A stretch of 13,444 nt of DNA from Desulfurobacteriaceae bacterium (GTDB lineage Bacteria; Aquificota; Aquificia; Desulfurobacteriales; DQVG01). Numbering within the stretch: position 1 is the first letter of the stretch; every line of letters starts with the position of its first letter. The notes beneath the pieces are model-generated. The model was not told the origin of the DNA. It searched no databases and saw nothing but the letters and a program-made list of their open reading frames with translations. The position numbers and the translations under genes were made by a program. The stretch is from positions 1 through 13,444 of the forward strand of contig DQVG01000147.1 of assembly GCA_015661865.1 (NCBI GenBank). The letters run 5' to 3'. This document shows, piece after piece, positions 1 to 6,879 of the stretch.

Positions 1-1090
1 ATGGAAGTAAAGCTATAAATATAATTTTAGGATCTTTAGGCAATATTCCATTTTTCACCAAGCCGAAAAATATAAAAAAGAAACCAAAAACGAAAAATGC
101 AACTCCTGGACAAATTAAAGCTAAACTTCCTGGACTTTTTTTATCTCCATAAACATAATCTTCAAAATAATTAAATTTTTTCATTATCATATATCCTAAA
201 ATTCCAAAGAAAATTTGAAGAGAAATAATAATGGAGGCTATTATGAAAAATCCACTAAAATTATAATGTTGATGAACTAAATGATGGGCTATTCCATGAG
301 ATTGTCTAAACATAGAAATTCCAAATAAAGTTAAAATTGGAATTACAATCCATAAAGATGCGCTAGCATCTTTATTAATTCCTTTTTCTAACATAGATTT
401 AAAACCTAAAGTAAGTTTTATAAGCATTAACACTCCGGCGATTGATAAAAAGAACAAAGAGAAAAATAAAGCTATGGTTGCAACTATTTTATTATGACTC
501 ATAGCCGCGGGAGCTGCTAAACCTACACCTATCATTGAAAACGCAAAAACGGCTATCATTTGACTTAAAGAATTATTCTCTGTAAAATCGAATTTTTCTT
601 CGGATAACATACGAGCAAAATAGTCTAGGAAAATTTTAAGAGCATAATAACCTACTACTAAAAAAGCAATTAAAGCAAAAGGGAACAGGTACTCAACATA
701 ATTCCAAAGATTGGGAACAAGAACTGCGCCTAAAACAAATCCAACATTAATACTCATTGCCAAAGTTAAAGGTACAGCCATTAAAGATACTTCTCTTGAA
801 GTATTAACTATTTCTTTATACTCTTTACTCTTTTTAAATTTCAAATATCTTTTTATATTCCAAACAAGCAACTTTATATGCAAAAATGCAAACACTAAAA
901 TTCCTAAAATAGCTAGAATTATCAAAATTTTAGCTAGTAAACTTCCATTTTTAAAAGCGGCAAAGATATGATTGAAAGTCACCATAGGGGTTTCATGTTT
1001 TATTAAAAATTGAAGATACATAAAAAATGATATAGCTAGCCCCCCAGCCCCCAAAGCTCCTAAAAAATAAAGAGGCGTATATTTTTTCAT
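1..1090 (-). CDS. Polytopic membrane protein, TsoY-like (3' end cut by window edge)
   Basis: The reading frame opens at ATG 1090 behind a strong AGGAGG and stays open to the window edge, giving 363 residues without a stop. It is very hydrophobic, with about nine likely membrane segments (roughly residues 8-30, 51-75, 103-125, 135-155, 176-197, 203-227, 246-261, 280-303 and 324-346). The N-terminus MKKYTPLYFLGALGAGGLA and the later SPGSLALICPGVAFF resemble, from memory, the TsoY family of (seleno)proteins known mainly from Campylobacterota; the molecular role is not established. There is no in-frame TGA. The fragment has a single cysteine, Cys327 (TGT at 110-112), which could replace selenocysteine in selenoprotein members. 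A histidine cluster (His265, 269, 270, 273, 275) lies in a loop between segments. It has its own promoter and appears to be transcribed alone in this window. The membrane-protein call is firm; the family name is moderate. Confidence 0.72.
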   Translation of the reverse strand, partial: MKKYTPLYFLGALGAGGLAISFFMYLQFLIKHETPMVTFNHIFAAFKNGSLLAKILIILAILGILVFAFLHIKLLVWNIKRYLKFKKSKEYKEIVNTSREVSLMAVPLTLAMSINVGFVLGAVLVPNLWNYVEYLFPFALIAFLVVGYYALKIFLDYFARMLSEEKFDFTENNSLSQMIAVFAFSMIGVGLAAPAAMSHNKIVATIALFFSLFFLSIAGVLMLIKLTLGFKSMLEKGINKDASASLWIVIPILTLFGISMFRQSHGIAHHLVHQHYNFSGFFIIASIIISLQIFFGILGYMIMKKFNYFEDYVYGDKKSPGSLALICPGVAFFVFGFFFIFFGLVKNGILPKDPKIIFIALLP

Positions 1091-1126
1091 ACTTTTCCTC
1101 CTTTTAAAATTATTTTGTTATATTGA

Positions 1127-1155
1127 AATATACAAATATATTAATAATATGTCAA
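1127..1155 (-). promoter_or_regulatory. Sigma-70-type promoter of the TsoY-like gene
   Basis: On the minus strand a perfect -35 TTGACA (1150-1155) is separated by 17 bases from a -10 TATATT (1127-1132). This lies about 37 bases upstream of the ATG at 1090. It is the best promoter in the window. A short inverted repeat AATATA-CAAA-TATATT (1127-1142) covers the -10 and part of the spacer and could be an operator, although AT-rich sequence makes such repeats common by chance. Confidence 0.75.
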
Positions 1156-1228
1156 GAAAAAGGGAGAAAGATAGAATAGAAAAAAATTAAATAGAAGGTG
1201 GAAGTTTAATAGGAGTTTAATTAAAAAA

Positions 1229-2110
1229 TTACTTAATGTAATATCTATAACAAACTAAATCTTCTTTATTTACATTTAGCTCCTGAGCCACCGGTTGGCA
1301 TTTAGCTTTTAAAAGGAAGTAAACCGGTTTTGAAAAAGTATATTCAGATAAACTTTCATAATTCCCCATACCTTTTGAAATTACAAAATCTGCCTCTTCA
1401 AAAGCACGTTTTGTCTTTTTAGGTAAATACTTAAAATCCACTCCTATAATATCTCCTCCATTATCTAGTAGAACAACATTTTTTAGTTTATCCAAGGAAG
1501 CTAATCTTGCATCCTCGTAAGTTGCATCATTTAAAATGGGGTTCTTTTTAACTACAGCATATACTTTACAAACTTCAGAAAGAAGCTCTATAAGAAGTTT
1601 ATCGAAAAATATTTCTCCGGCATTATCTAAAAAATAAATAATGGTTTTAGCTTGTTTTAAATCTAAGATAAATTTATCTCTATTATCTATTTTTAAAGTT
1701 TGATTTAGATCTTTTTTTAAAAATTTATCTACATCTAAATTTGTACTATAAGCTGCAAAATCTATTGTATTTCCTATAACACTATAAAATAAAGCTTTTT
1801 TAAGTTTTTCCTCAAAAGAAGGTAAAGCTTCTAGCTGCAATTTTAAAATATTATAAAATTTTTTGGAAATTTCATTAGAAATATTTTTTAAATTTCTAAA
1901 AGGATCTTCATTTTTTGATATAAGCTTTATATATCTGTGAAGGTTAGTTCCAATTTGGGTAGGAACTAGATTAGGCTTAAATATTTCTAGAAGTTTTTTA
2001 TTAACTTTTAAAATAAAATCAAATTGAGATTGATCATCTTTATATAAAAGATTTGCAATTTCAAATATTTGTTTACTTGCACATAAATAACAAAAAGGTT
2101 TTACCTTCAA
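1229..2110 (-). CDS. DUF89/ARMT1-type metal-dependent damage-control phosphatase
   Basis: A 293-residue protein of the DUF89 family, metal-dependent phosphatases thought to hydrolyse damaged or surplus phosphometabolites in the cytoplasm. Visible signatures are CYLC (residues 7-10), the NxID element (114-117), LDNAGE (161-166, metal-site Asp162), PILNDATYEDA (191-201, with Asn194 and Asp195), DNGGD (216-220) and KGMGNYE (246-252). The length is typical of the stand-alone prokaryotic subfamily, in which an N-terminal CxxC is common. Cys271 and Cys287 near the C-terminus could complete a metal or redox site; that is inference. Translation starts at TTG 2110 with AGAGG eight bases upstream, and no ATG fits. 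The gene stands between an inverted repeat downstream of bioC and the TsoY-like gene. The exact substrate cannot be read from sequence. Confidence 0.88.
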   Translation of the reverse strand: MKVKPFCYLCASKQIFEIANLLYKDDQSQFDFILKVNKKLLEIFKPNLVPTQIGTNLHRYIKLISKNEDPFRNLKNISNEISKKFYNILKLQLEALPSFEEKLKKALFYSVIGNTIDFAAYSTNLDVDKFLKKDLNQTLKIDNRDKFILDLKQAKTIIYFLDNAGEIFFDKLLIELLSEVCKVYAVVKKNPILNDATYEDARLASLDKLKNVVLLDNGGDIIGVDFKYLPKKTKRAFEEADFVISKGMGNYESLSEYTFSKPVYFLLKAKCQPVAQELNVNKEDLVCYRYYIK

Positions 2111-2177
2111 ATTATATACCTCTCAAATTGTTTTTTTAATTAAGAGCTCAGAAATATTAAACCAAAATCTTTAATCT

Positions 2178-2238
2178 AGTAGTAAAGCAAATAATTTTTT
2201 TGATATTTTTATAAACAAAAAATTTTCGATTTACTACT
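2178..2238. repeat. Nested inverted repeat between bioC and the DUF89 gene
   Basis: Outer arms AGTAGTAAA (2178-2186) and TTTACTACT (2230-2238) are perfect 9-base complements. Inside them a second pair, AATTTTTTTG (2193-2202) and CAAAAAATT (2216-2224), pairs with one bulged T around a 13-base loop. It lies about 55 bases downstream of the bioC stop and about 70 bases upstream of the DUF89 start. It could act as a terminator or processing hairpin for rsmB-bioG-bioC, or be the remnant of a small element. Confidence 0.5.
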
Positions 2239-2291
2239 TTTAAATTAATTTTATTTCTTTTTAAAAGCCTTTAAATTATACCAGTTTAAAA

Positions 2292-2999
2292 TTATCTTTT
2301 TGCAATAAATATTCCATAGACAAAAGTAAGTTTTTGATATTTTTGTATAAAAACTTTATTTTTTTCTTTTAGAAAATTTAAAGGAATTAAAGTTTTTGAT
2401 AAACTATTTACGCCTGTATATTTTAAATATCTTAAAGCCTCAAATAAATCTTTAAAGGTTAAAGAAAAATTCCCATAAAATGAATATATAACTTTATAAT
2501 TTAACTTTTTTAAAATTTTCAAAATATCCTCGTAAGCTACGTAATTTAAACTTAAGTTAAATAAATTTTTAATTTCAAATAAACTTCCTCTTAAAAAAAG
2601 AGAAAAAGCTAAATAATTAACATTATAATTAGTTAAACTTTCTTCTAAATTTTTAAACCATTGAAAAGTAGAGGAAGAAATCAATAGATCACAAGAAATT
2701 TTTAAATTCTGGGCATCTGAGCAAATAAATGTAAAGCTTGATTTTAACTTTTCTCTAAGAAAAAAATAACTTGTTTCCACAATATCATTTAAATATAAAT
2801 ACTTAAAGTTTAAGTTTTGTTCTATTAAAGAAGATAAAATACCTGTGCCTGCTCCAATTTCAAATATAGAGTCAAAATCTTTCTTTATATTTTTTAGATA
2901 AAAAATTAATAACTTAGCTATTTGTTTTTGGACAAAGGCATATTTATCATAACTTTTAAAACCTTTTTCAAATCTTTTTTTTATAAGATCTAATTTCAA
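2292..2999 (-). CDS. bioC: BioC, malonyl-[ACP] O-methyltransferase
   Basis: A 235-residue SAM-dependent methyltransferase that methylates the free carboxyl of malonyl-ACP, so that fatty-acid synthesis can build the pimeloyl chain for biotin. Motifs are the BioC N-terminus RFEKGFKSYDKYAFVQ (9-24), SAM-binding motif I FEIGAGTG (46-53), the family signature SSSTFQWF (108-115) and LRYLKYTGVNS (189-199). The start is TTG 2999, two bases after the bioG stop, with GGG of the bioG 3' end as a rather distant ribosome site; no later start keeps the N-terminal motif. Direct adjacency to the BioG-like esterase strongly supports the call. No bioF, A, D or B is present in the window. Confidence 0.93.
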   Translation of the reverse strand: MKLDLIKKRFEKGFKSYDKYAFVQKQIAKLLIFYLKNIKKDFDSIFEIGAGTGILSSLIEQNLNFKYLYLNDIVETSYFFLREKLKSSFTFICSDAQNLKISCDLLISSSTFQWFKNLEESLTNYNVNYLAFSLFLRGSLFEIKNLFNLSLNYVAYEDILKILKKLNYKVIYSFYGNFSLTFKDLFEALRYLKYTGVNSLSKTLIPLNFLKEKNKVFIQKYQKLTFVYGIFIAKR

Positions 3000-3001
3000 T
3001 T

Positions 3002-3610
3002 TTAAGTTATCCCTTTTAGGATATTTTCAAAAAATTTTGGAAAGTGATTATCTAGTATTTCATAAGTCTCATAAAATATACTTTGATCTTTTAAAAGTTT
3101 AAGAAAATTTATCTGGGATTTAAAAGGTAATATTTTATCCTCTTTTGAAATAAAAAAAACTAACTTTTTATCTTTTATTCTCTTTTTAAAAAGATTAAGC
3201 AAAAACTTTTTTTTCGTTGAAATATTTTTAACAAAATTTAGTTTGTTATTTAAATAAATTTCGTATTTATTAAAATCCTTTTTTTGAATCAAAAATTTAT
3301 AATTTTCTATATTTATTTGTTTACCAAAACAAAGATTATAAAAATATTTAAGAAACTTATATTTATATTTTCTTAAAGAAAAAGTAAATTTATCAAAAGT
3401 TTCTTTTAATATTCCATAAAAATTATCATAAAAATATAAAGTTGTATTTATAAATATAATTTTTTCTTCTTTAAAATTTGAAAATAAAAAAGAGTATATC
3501 CCAAATGAAAAAACATAACTTACTTTTGAAAATTTATTCCATTTAAAGTTTGGAAAAAAGCCAAATCCATTAAATATATTACTTGGTATAGATAGCATAG
3601 AAAAATCCAT
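3002..3610 (-). CDS. bioG: BioG-like pimeloyl-[ACP] methyl ester esterase, short and diverged
   Basis: A 202-residue alpha/beta-hydrolase-like protein, very rich in Phe, Lys, Asn and Ile. It would remove the methyl ester placed by BioC and so end chain elongation at pimeloyl-ACP. Landmarks match BioG: NIFNGFGFF (11-19) near the N-terminus, YVFSFGIY (32-39) with likely nucleophile Ser35, INTT followed by a YDNFYGILKETF stretch, KEDKILP (156-162) with likely acid Asp158, and DNHFP (187-191) with likely base His189. Only about 15 residues separate NGFG from the nucleophile motif, roughly 30 fewer than in the Haemophilus protein as I remember it. An in-frame TAG sits directly before ATG 3610, so no longer form is possible from this strand; ATG 3598 is an alternative start. 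It overlaps rsmB by 32 bases and abuts bioC. The assignment rests on the triad pattern plus context. Confidence 0.75.
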   Translation of the reverse strand: MDFSMLSIPSNIFNGFGFFPNFKWNKFSKVSYVFSFGIYSFLFSNFKEEKIIFINTTLYFYDNFYGILKETFDKFTFSLRKYKYKFLKYFYNLCFGKQINIENYKFLIQKKDFNKYEIYLNNKLNFVKNISTKKKFLLNLFKKRIKDKKLVFFISKEDKILPFKSQINFLKLLKDQSIFYETYEILDNHFPKFFENILKGIT

Positions 3611-4961
3611 CTAAATCATACTTAAAGGGAAATGTTCTTAAAGTATTTTTCTTAATATCCTCCTTTAAAGGTTCTACAATTTCCCCAAAGGATGCTTCCT
3701 TATATCCCATATGTTTTAATGCAATATCATTATTTTCCTCCCCTTCCTCTTTTTCTAAAGAGCATACCGTATATAAAAGTCTTCCTCCGGGTTTTAATAG
3801 TTTATAAGCCCTTTGTAAAAGTTTTCTTTGAACTCCTTGAAGTTTTTCTATAAGTTCTAAGGACTTGTTCCACTTACCCTCCGGATGTCTTCTAATAACT
3901 CCAGTTCCACTACATGGGGCATCAATTAAGATTTTGTCAAATTCCATATTTTCTAGTTCTCCATAATCTTTTGTAATATCTAGCTTTAAAACTTTTACGT
4001 TAGTAGCTCCATATTTTTTTAAATTTTCTTCAAGCTTTAAAATTTTCTTTGCATTTATATCAACAGCATAAATTTGGGCATTATTACCTGTCATATGAGC
4101 AATAGATAAAGTTTTTCCACCTGGTGCAGCGCAAAGATCTAAAATCTTTTCCCCGGGTTTTGGATCTAATAACTTTACGGCTAAATAAGAAGCTGGATCT
4201 TGAATATAAAAAAGTCCCTCTTTATATCCAGGTAAATTGTAAATATCTATTCCTTTTTGAGTTATTTTATAAATATCTGGAATAAACTCATGTTTTTCAT
4301 AGGAAATATTTGCATCTATAAGCATTCTTTCAAAAGCTTCTGGAACAATTTTGAGTCTATTTACTCTAAGCCATAAAGGAGCATCTTGATTTAAGGAATT
4401 TAAAAATTTCTGGGTTCCATTTAAGATTTTCTCTTCTTCAGTATTTCCTTCTTTTCCTAAATCCAATATCTTATCTAAATAAAAATTTTTCCATCTTTTA
4501 GCCATCCAAGTAGGAAAGGACTCTTTTATACATATTCTTTCAAAAGGATCTTTTTCATTTTCTAAAAGGTCAAAAATTTTCTTTTCCTCTACAAGTTTAG
4601 AAATTTTTCTTCCGACTGCATTAACAAAACCTATAGATTTTCTTTGCTTAACAAATCTTTTTAAAGCATTTAAAGTTTCGTTCATAATAGCATAAGGTGG
4701 GATGTTAGTAAATAAAAACTGATAAGCAATTAATCTTAATGCATTTCTAACTTCCAATTTTTGAGAGGATATCTTTTTCCCTGAAATTTGTTCTAAAATA
4801 TAATCTAGTAATCTTTTATATCTAACTACTCCTAAAACGAGCTCTCTTAAAAGAGCTTTATCATTAACTTTTAATCTTTTAGAAAACTTATCAAGTATAT
4901 TTTTTAATTCTCCTGTTCTTTCATATAAACATAAAATTTTTATAGCTTTTTCTCTAATCAT
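3579..4961 (-). CDS. rsmB: RsmB, 16S rRNA (cytosine-967-C5)-methyltransferase
   Basis: A 460-residue protein with an N-terminal NusB-like RNA-binding helical domain (about 1-135, including LVLGVVRYKRLLDYIL at 41-56) and a C-terminal Rossmann methyltransferase domain of the RsmB/NOP2 family. The SAM site is DLCAAPGGKT (275-284). Motif IV is DAPCSGTG (347-354, Cys350) and motif VI is TVCSLEKEE (398-406, Cys400); this Cys pair is the hallmark of m5C RNA methyltransferases, one cysteine attacking the base and the other helping release. A lysine- and glutamate-rich stretch at about 167-192 links the domains. The start is ATG 4961 with AGGAGG ten bases upstream. It is the first gene of rsmB-bioG-bioC and its 3' end overlaps bioG. 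Confidence 0.96.
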   Translation of the reverse strand: MIREKAIKILCLYERTGELKNILDKFSKRLKVNDKALLRELVLGVVRYKRLLDYILEQISGKKISSQKLEVRNALRLIAYQFLFTNIPPYAIMNETLNALKRFVKQRKSIGFVNAVGRKISKLVEEKKIFDLLENEKDPFERICIKESFPTWMAKRWKNFYLDKILDLGKEGNTEEEKILNGTQKFLNSLNQDAPLWLRVNRLKIVPEAFERMLIDANISYEKHEFIPDIYKITQKGIDIYNLPGYKEGLFYIQDPASYLAVKLLDPKPGEKILDLCAAPGGKTLSIAHMTGNNAQIYAVDINAKKILKLEENLKKYGATNVKVLKLDITKDYGELENMEFDKILIDAPCSGTGVIRRHPEGKWNKSLELIEKLQGVQRKLLQRAYKLLKPGGRLLYTVCSLEKEEGEENNDIALKHMGYKEASFGEIVEPLKEDIKKNTLRTFPFKYDLDGFFYAIYTK

Positions 4962-5018
4962 TTGATGTTATCCTCCTATATAATGTACTTTTTCAAATTA
5001 AATTTAGTATTTTTAAAT

Positions 5019-5047
5019 AATCTATTTGGATATATTATTAAAGTCAA
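5019..5047 (-). promoter_or_regulatory. Putative promoter of rsmB-bioG-bioC
   Basis: On the minus strand, -35 TTGACT (5042-5047, 5/6 match) and -10 TAGATT (5019-5024, 4/6 match) are separated by 17 bases, about 57 bases upstream of the rsmB ATG. It lies in the 128-base divergent interval shared with rluB. No equally good plus-strand promoter was seen for rluB. Confidence 0.5.
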
Positions 5048-5089
5048 GATAGTTTTTTAATATTTAACTATAAAACTTTGAGGGAAATT

Positions 5090-5812
5090 ATGGAAAAGAT
5101 AAGAATAAATAAATACCTTGCTATGTGTGGTCTAGGCTCAAGAAGAAAGGTGGAAAAGTTAATTTTAGATGGTAGGGTAAAAATAAATGAAAAAGTAGTA
5201 AAAGATTTATCCGTTAAAGTAAATCCTGAGGTAGATATAGTTAAGGTTGATAATAAAATTATAAAACCTGTAAAAAAGAAAGTTTATTATATTTTATATA
5301 AACCTAGAGGTTACTTAACCCAACTTGGCAAAGATAAATTTGGAAGAAAAACTTTAAGTGATCTTTTAAAAGAACTTAAAATAAAAGAAAAAGTATTTCC
5401 TGTAGGTAGATTGGATTATGATAGCGAAGGATTATTAATTTTAACAAATGATGGAAACTTTGCTTATAAATATTCTCATCCCAAATTTGAAATAAAAAAA
5501 GAGTATTTAGTTACTGTAAAAGGGATTGTTGATAATAAAACCTTAGAAAAAATGAAAAAAGGAGCTAATTTGGAAGATGGCTTTTTTAAACCGGATAAGG
5601 TAATTTTGTTAAAAGTAGATAAAGATAAAAATACTAGCGTTTTAAAATTTATTATCCATAGTGGCAAAAAAAGAATTTTAAGAAGATATTGTAAACACTT
5701 TGGTTATAAAGTTATTAGGCTTTTAAGAACTAAGATGGGTAAGCTAAGTTTAGGAAACTTAAAACCGGGGGAAATTATCAAAGTAGATTTAAGTAAGGAA
5801 TTTAAAGTATAA
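5090..5812 (+). CDS. rluB: RluB/RsuA-family 23S/16S rRNA pseudouridine synthase
   Basis: A 240-residue protein with an N-terminal S4 RNA-binding domain (about 1-60: RINKYLAMCGLGSRRKVEKL) and a RsuA/RluB/RluE/RluF-type pseudouridine synthase domain. The catalytic motif is PVGRLDYDSEGLLILTNDG (104-122) with Asp109; KPRGYLT (71-77) and the basic KKRILRRY stretch near the C-terminus are also typical. Family members isomerise a uridine in rRNA; RluB is the likeliest orthologue because of the S4 domain and wide distribution, but RsuA cannot be excluded. I place the start at ATG 5090, which has GAGGG five bases upstream, rather than at TTG 5078, which has no ribosome site. It is divergent from rsmB, so two rRNA-modification genes share one control region. 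Confidence 0.92.
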   Translation: MEKIRINKYLAMCGLGSRRKVEKLILDGRVKINEKVVKDLSVKVNPEVDIVKVDNKIIKPVKKKVYYILYKPRGYLTQLGKDKFGRKTLSDLLKELKIKEKVFPVGRLDYDSEGLLILTNDGNFAYKYSHPKFEIKKEYLVTVKGIVDNKTLEKMKKGANLEDGFFKPDKVILLKVDKDKNTSVLKFIIHSGKKRILRRYCKHFGYKVIRLLRTKMGKLSLGNLKPGEIIKVDLSKEFKV

Positions 5813-5826
5813 ATTTAACTTCAAAA

Positions 5827-5865
5827 CTTAAACAAGTTAGTTTTTCTCTTTTCACTTTGTTTAAG
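5827..5865 (+). repeat. Hairpin downstream of rluB
   Basis: CTTAAACAA (5827-5835) and TTGTTTAAG (5857-5865) are perfect 9-base complements around a 21-base, T-rich loop, starting 14 bases after the rluB stop. There is no uridine tract after the second arm, so a classical intrinsic terminator is not supported, but a 3'-end role for rluB is plausible. Confidence 0.4.
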
Positions 5866-6013
5866 ATGGAATCTTCGATTAAAATTTAGTTATGAAAGAT
5901 AATATTACTCTGAAAAAAGAAAATATTATTTTTCTCTTTGTTAGATTTTTACTTTCTTTGAATTTTTTTAAAAGATTTTCCTAATCCCAAAAAAGTAACT
6001 TAGGATAAAATCC

Positions 6014-6452
6014 TTATTTAAATAAAGAAAAAAGCATCTTTAAGATAGTAACAAAATTAGGATTAGATATGGTAAAACCTAAAACAATTAACCCTATTAC
6101 TATTTTAAATTTAAGATCTATTGAATGAATTAAATTTTCTATTTTTCCCTCCAGGCGCTTTACTTCATTTTCTATTTTATTTTCCAAACCTTTAAGTTCG
6201 CTTTCCATTTTCTAAAGAAAGTATTTTATCTTCCAAACGCTTAAGTTCACTTTTAAATTCTTTCTTGGTTGGCAGTTTTTGAACTAAGCGGGAGTACAAG
6301 TTATTTTCAAGATTTTCTTCTTATTTTTTCAAAGTGTCTTCAAGTTCTTTAAATTTTTTATCCAAATCTGTTAAAAAACTTTTTAAAATATCTTCATCTT
6401 TAAAAACCTTTTTTAGCTTTTTATAAGTTTCCAAAGATATTACACTTGGCAT
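6014..6452 (-). pseudogene. Decayed coiled-coil protein gene with C-terminal membrane anchor
   Basis: A gene of about 145 codons broken twice. It starts at ATG 6452 with a perfect AGGAGG five bases upstream and reads MPSVISLETYKKLKKVF, but meets TAA at codon 44 (6321-6323). The same frame then continues with good coiled-coil coding (NNLYSRLVQKLPTKKEFK, then SELKRLEDKILSLE) until about 6209. There one extra base in an AAAA run shifts the frame to MESELKGLENKIENEVKRLEGKI, followed by a membrane segment (IVIGLIVLGFTIS) and a short tail NPNFVTILKMLFSLFK. The heptad-like repeats, a TKKEF element and an xNPxF motif before a terminal amphipathic helix resemble small DUF1640-like coiled-coil proteins that recur in thermophile genomes. 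That is recall, not a search. The second half has no ribosome site. Function unknown; two independent lesions argue for a true pseudogene. Confidence 0.75.
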
Positions 6453-6495
6453 ATGTACCTCCTGTTTTTTCCTTTGATTTCCCAAATAAAAATTG

Positions 6496-6504
6496 ATTAT
6501 ATCA
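6496..6504 (-). promoter_or_regulatory. Extended -10 promoter for the decayed coiled-coil gene
   Basis: On the minus strand TGATATAAT reads as an extended -10 element (TGnTATAAT) about 43 bases upstream of ATG 6452. The best -35-like string, TTGTCT (6516-6521), is only 14 bases away, so the element would depend on the extended -10. Confidence 0.4.
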
Positions 6505-6744
6505 AAGATCAAATTAGACAAAGATAATTTACCATGATTTTAAAATATAAATAAAGAAAACTTATAAAAGGAAAATTATAGAATGATTTTTTATGGATTG
6601 TTAAATTATGAAATATTAAAAGTTAAAATATAAAGTGGTAAAAATATAACAAGTTTTATATTCTAATTAAATTCAACATATTATTTCGATTAAAAATTTT
6701 TCCTTAATTTTCTTTTTCCTAAATAAAAATTGTTAAATGTAAAA

Positions 6745-6762
6745 CTTAGTAATCTTACTAAG
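6745..6762 (+). repeat. Small perfect hairpin upstream of the phosphatase operon
   Basis: CTTAGTA and TACTAAG are perfect 7-base complements around a four-base ATCT loop. No T tract follows. It lies upstream of the proposed promoter at 6785-6812 and could be a regulator site or simply chance. Confidence 0.3.
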
Positions 6763-6784
6763 AAGTTTAGAGGAAATTTATTAA

Positions 6785-6812
6785 TTAACCCAAAAAGATA
6801 CTTAGTTATAAT
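6785..6812 (+). promoter_or_regulatory. Putative promoter of the phosphatase-leuD-lipoprotein-ino1 run
   Basis: A perfect -10 TATAAT (6807-6812) has a 4/6 -35 TTAACC (6785-6790) with a 16-base spacer. This leaves about 60 bases of leader before ATG 6880. AT-rich sequence yields such boxes easily, so this is a candidate only. Confidence 0.4.
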
Positions 6813-6879
6813 ATTTCAATTAAAATTTCTAAGCTATAAAAAATAAAAAATTAAAATAAGATAAAAAGGGGTAGAAAAT

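Larger units (their letters stand above)
6453..6879. other. Gene-free AT-rich interval
   Basis: This 427-base stretch between the decayed coiled-coil gene and the histidine phosphatase gene contains no convincing coding region on either strand. It holds the two divergent promoters and one small hairpin listed separately. It also has two copies of a TTCRATTAAAATTT-like string (6685-6700 and 6815-6833); a third lies at 5874-5889. I see no terminal repeats or transposase remnants. Confidence 0.6.

Noticed and set aside
711..971. 86-codon plus-strand open frame
   Set aside because: It lies antisense inside the membrane protein gene, whose minus frame has a strong ribosome site, promoter and regular membrane segments.
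5078..5089. TTG start four codons upstream of rluB
   Set aside because: The ATG at 5090 has GAGGG at correct spacing, and that ribosome site lies inside the proposed extension.
6014..6521. Toxin-antitoxin pair made of two small frames
   Set aside because: The region between them is in-frame coiled-coil coding, the second frame has no ribosome site, and the halves join into one known-looking architecture.
6583..6633. 16-codon plus-strand mini-frame starting MIFYGLLNYE
   Set aside because: It is too short, has only a weak ribosome-site-like string and no other support in AT-rich sequence.
5813..6879. CRISPR array or insertion sequence
   Set aside because: No regularly spaced direct repeats, terminal inverted repeats or transposase coding were found; the similar strings are irregularly spaced and imperfect.
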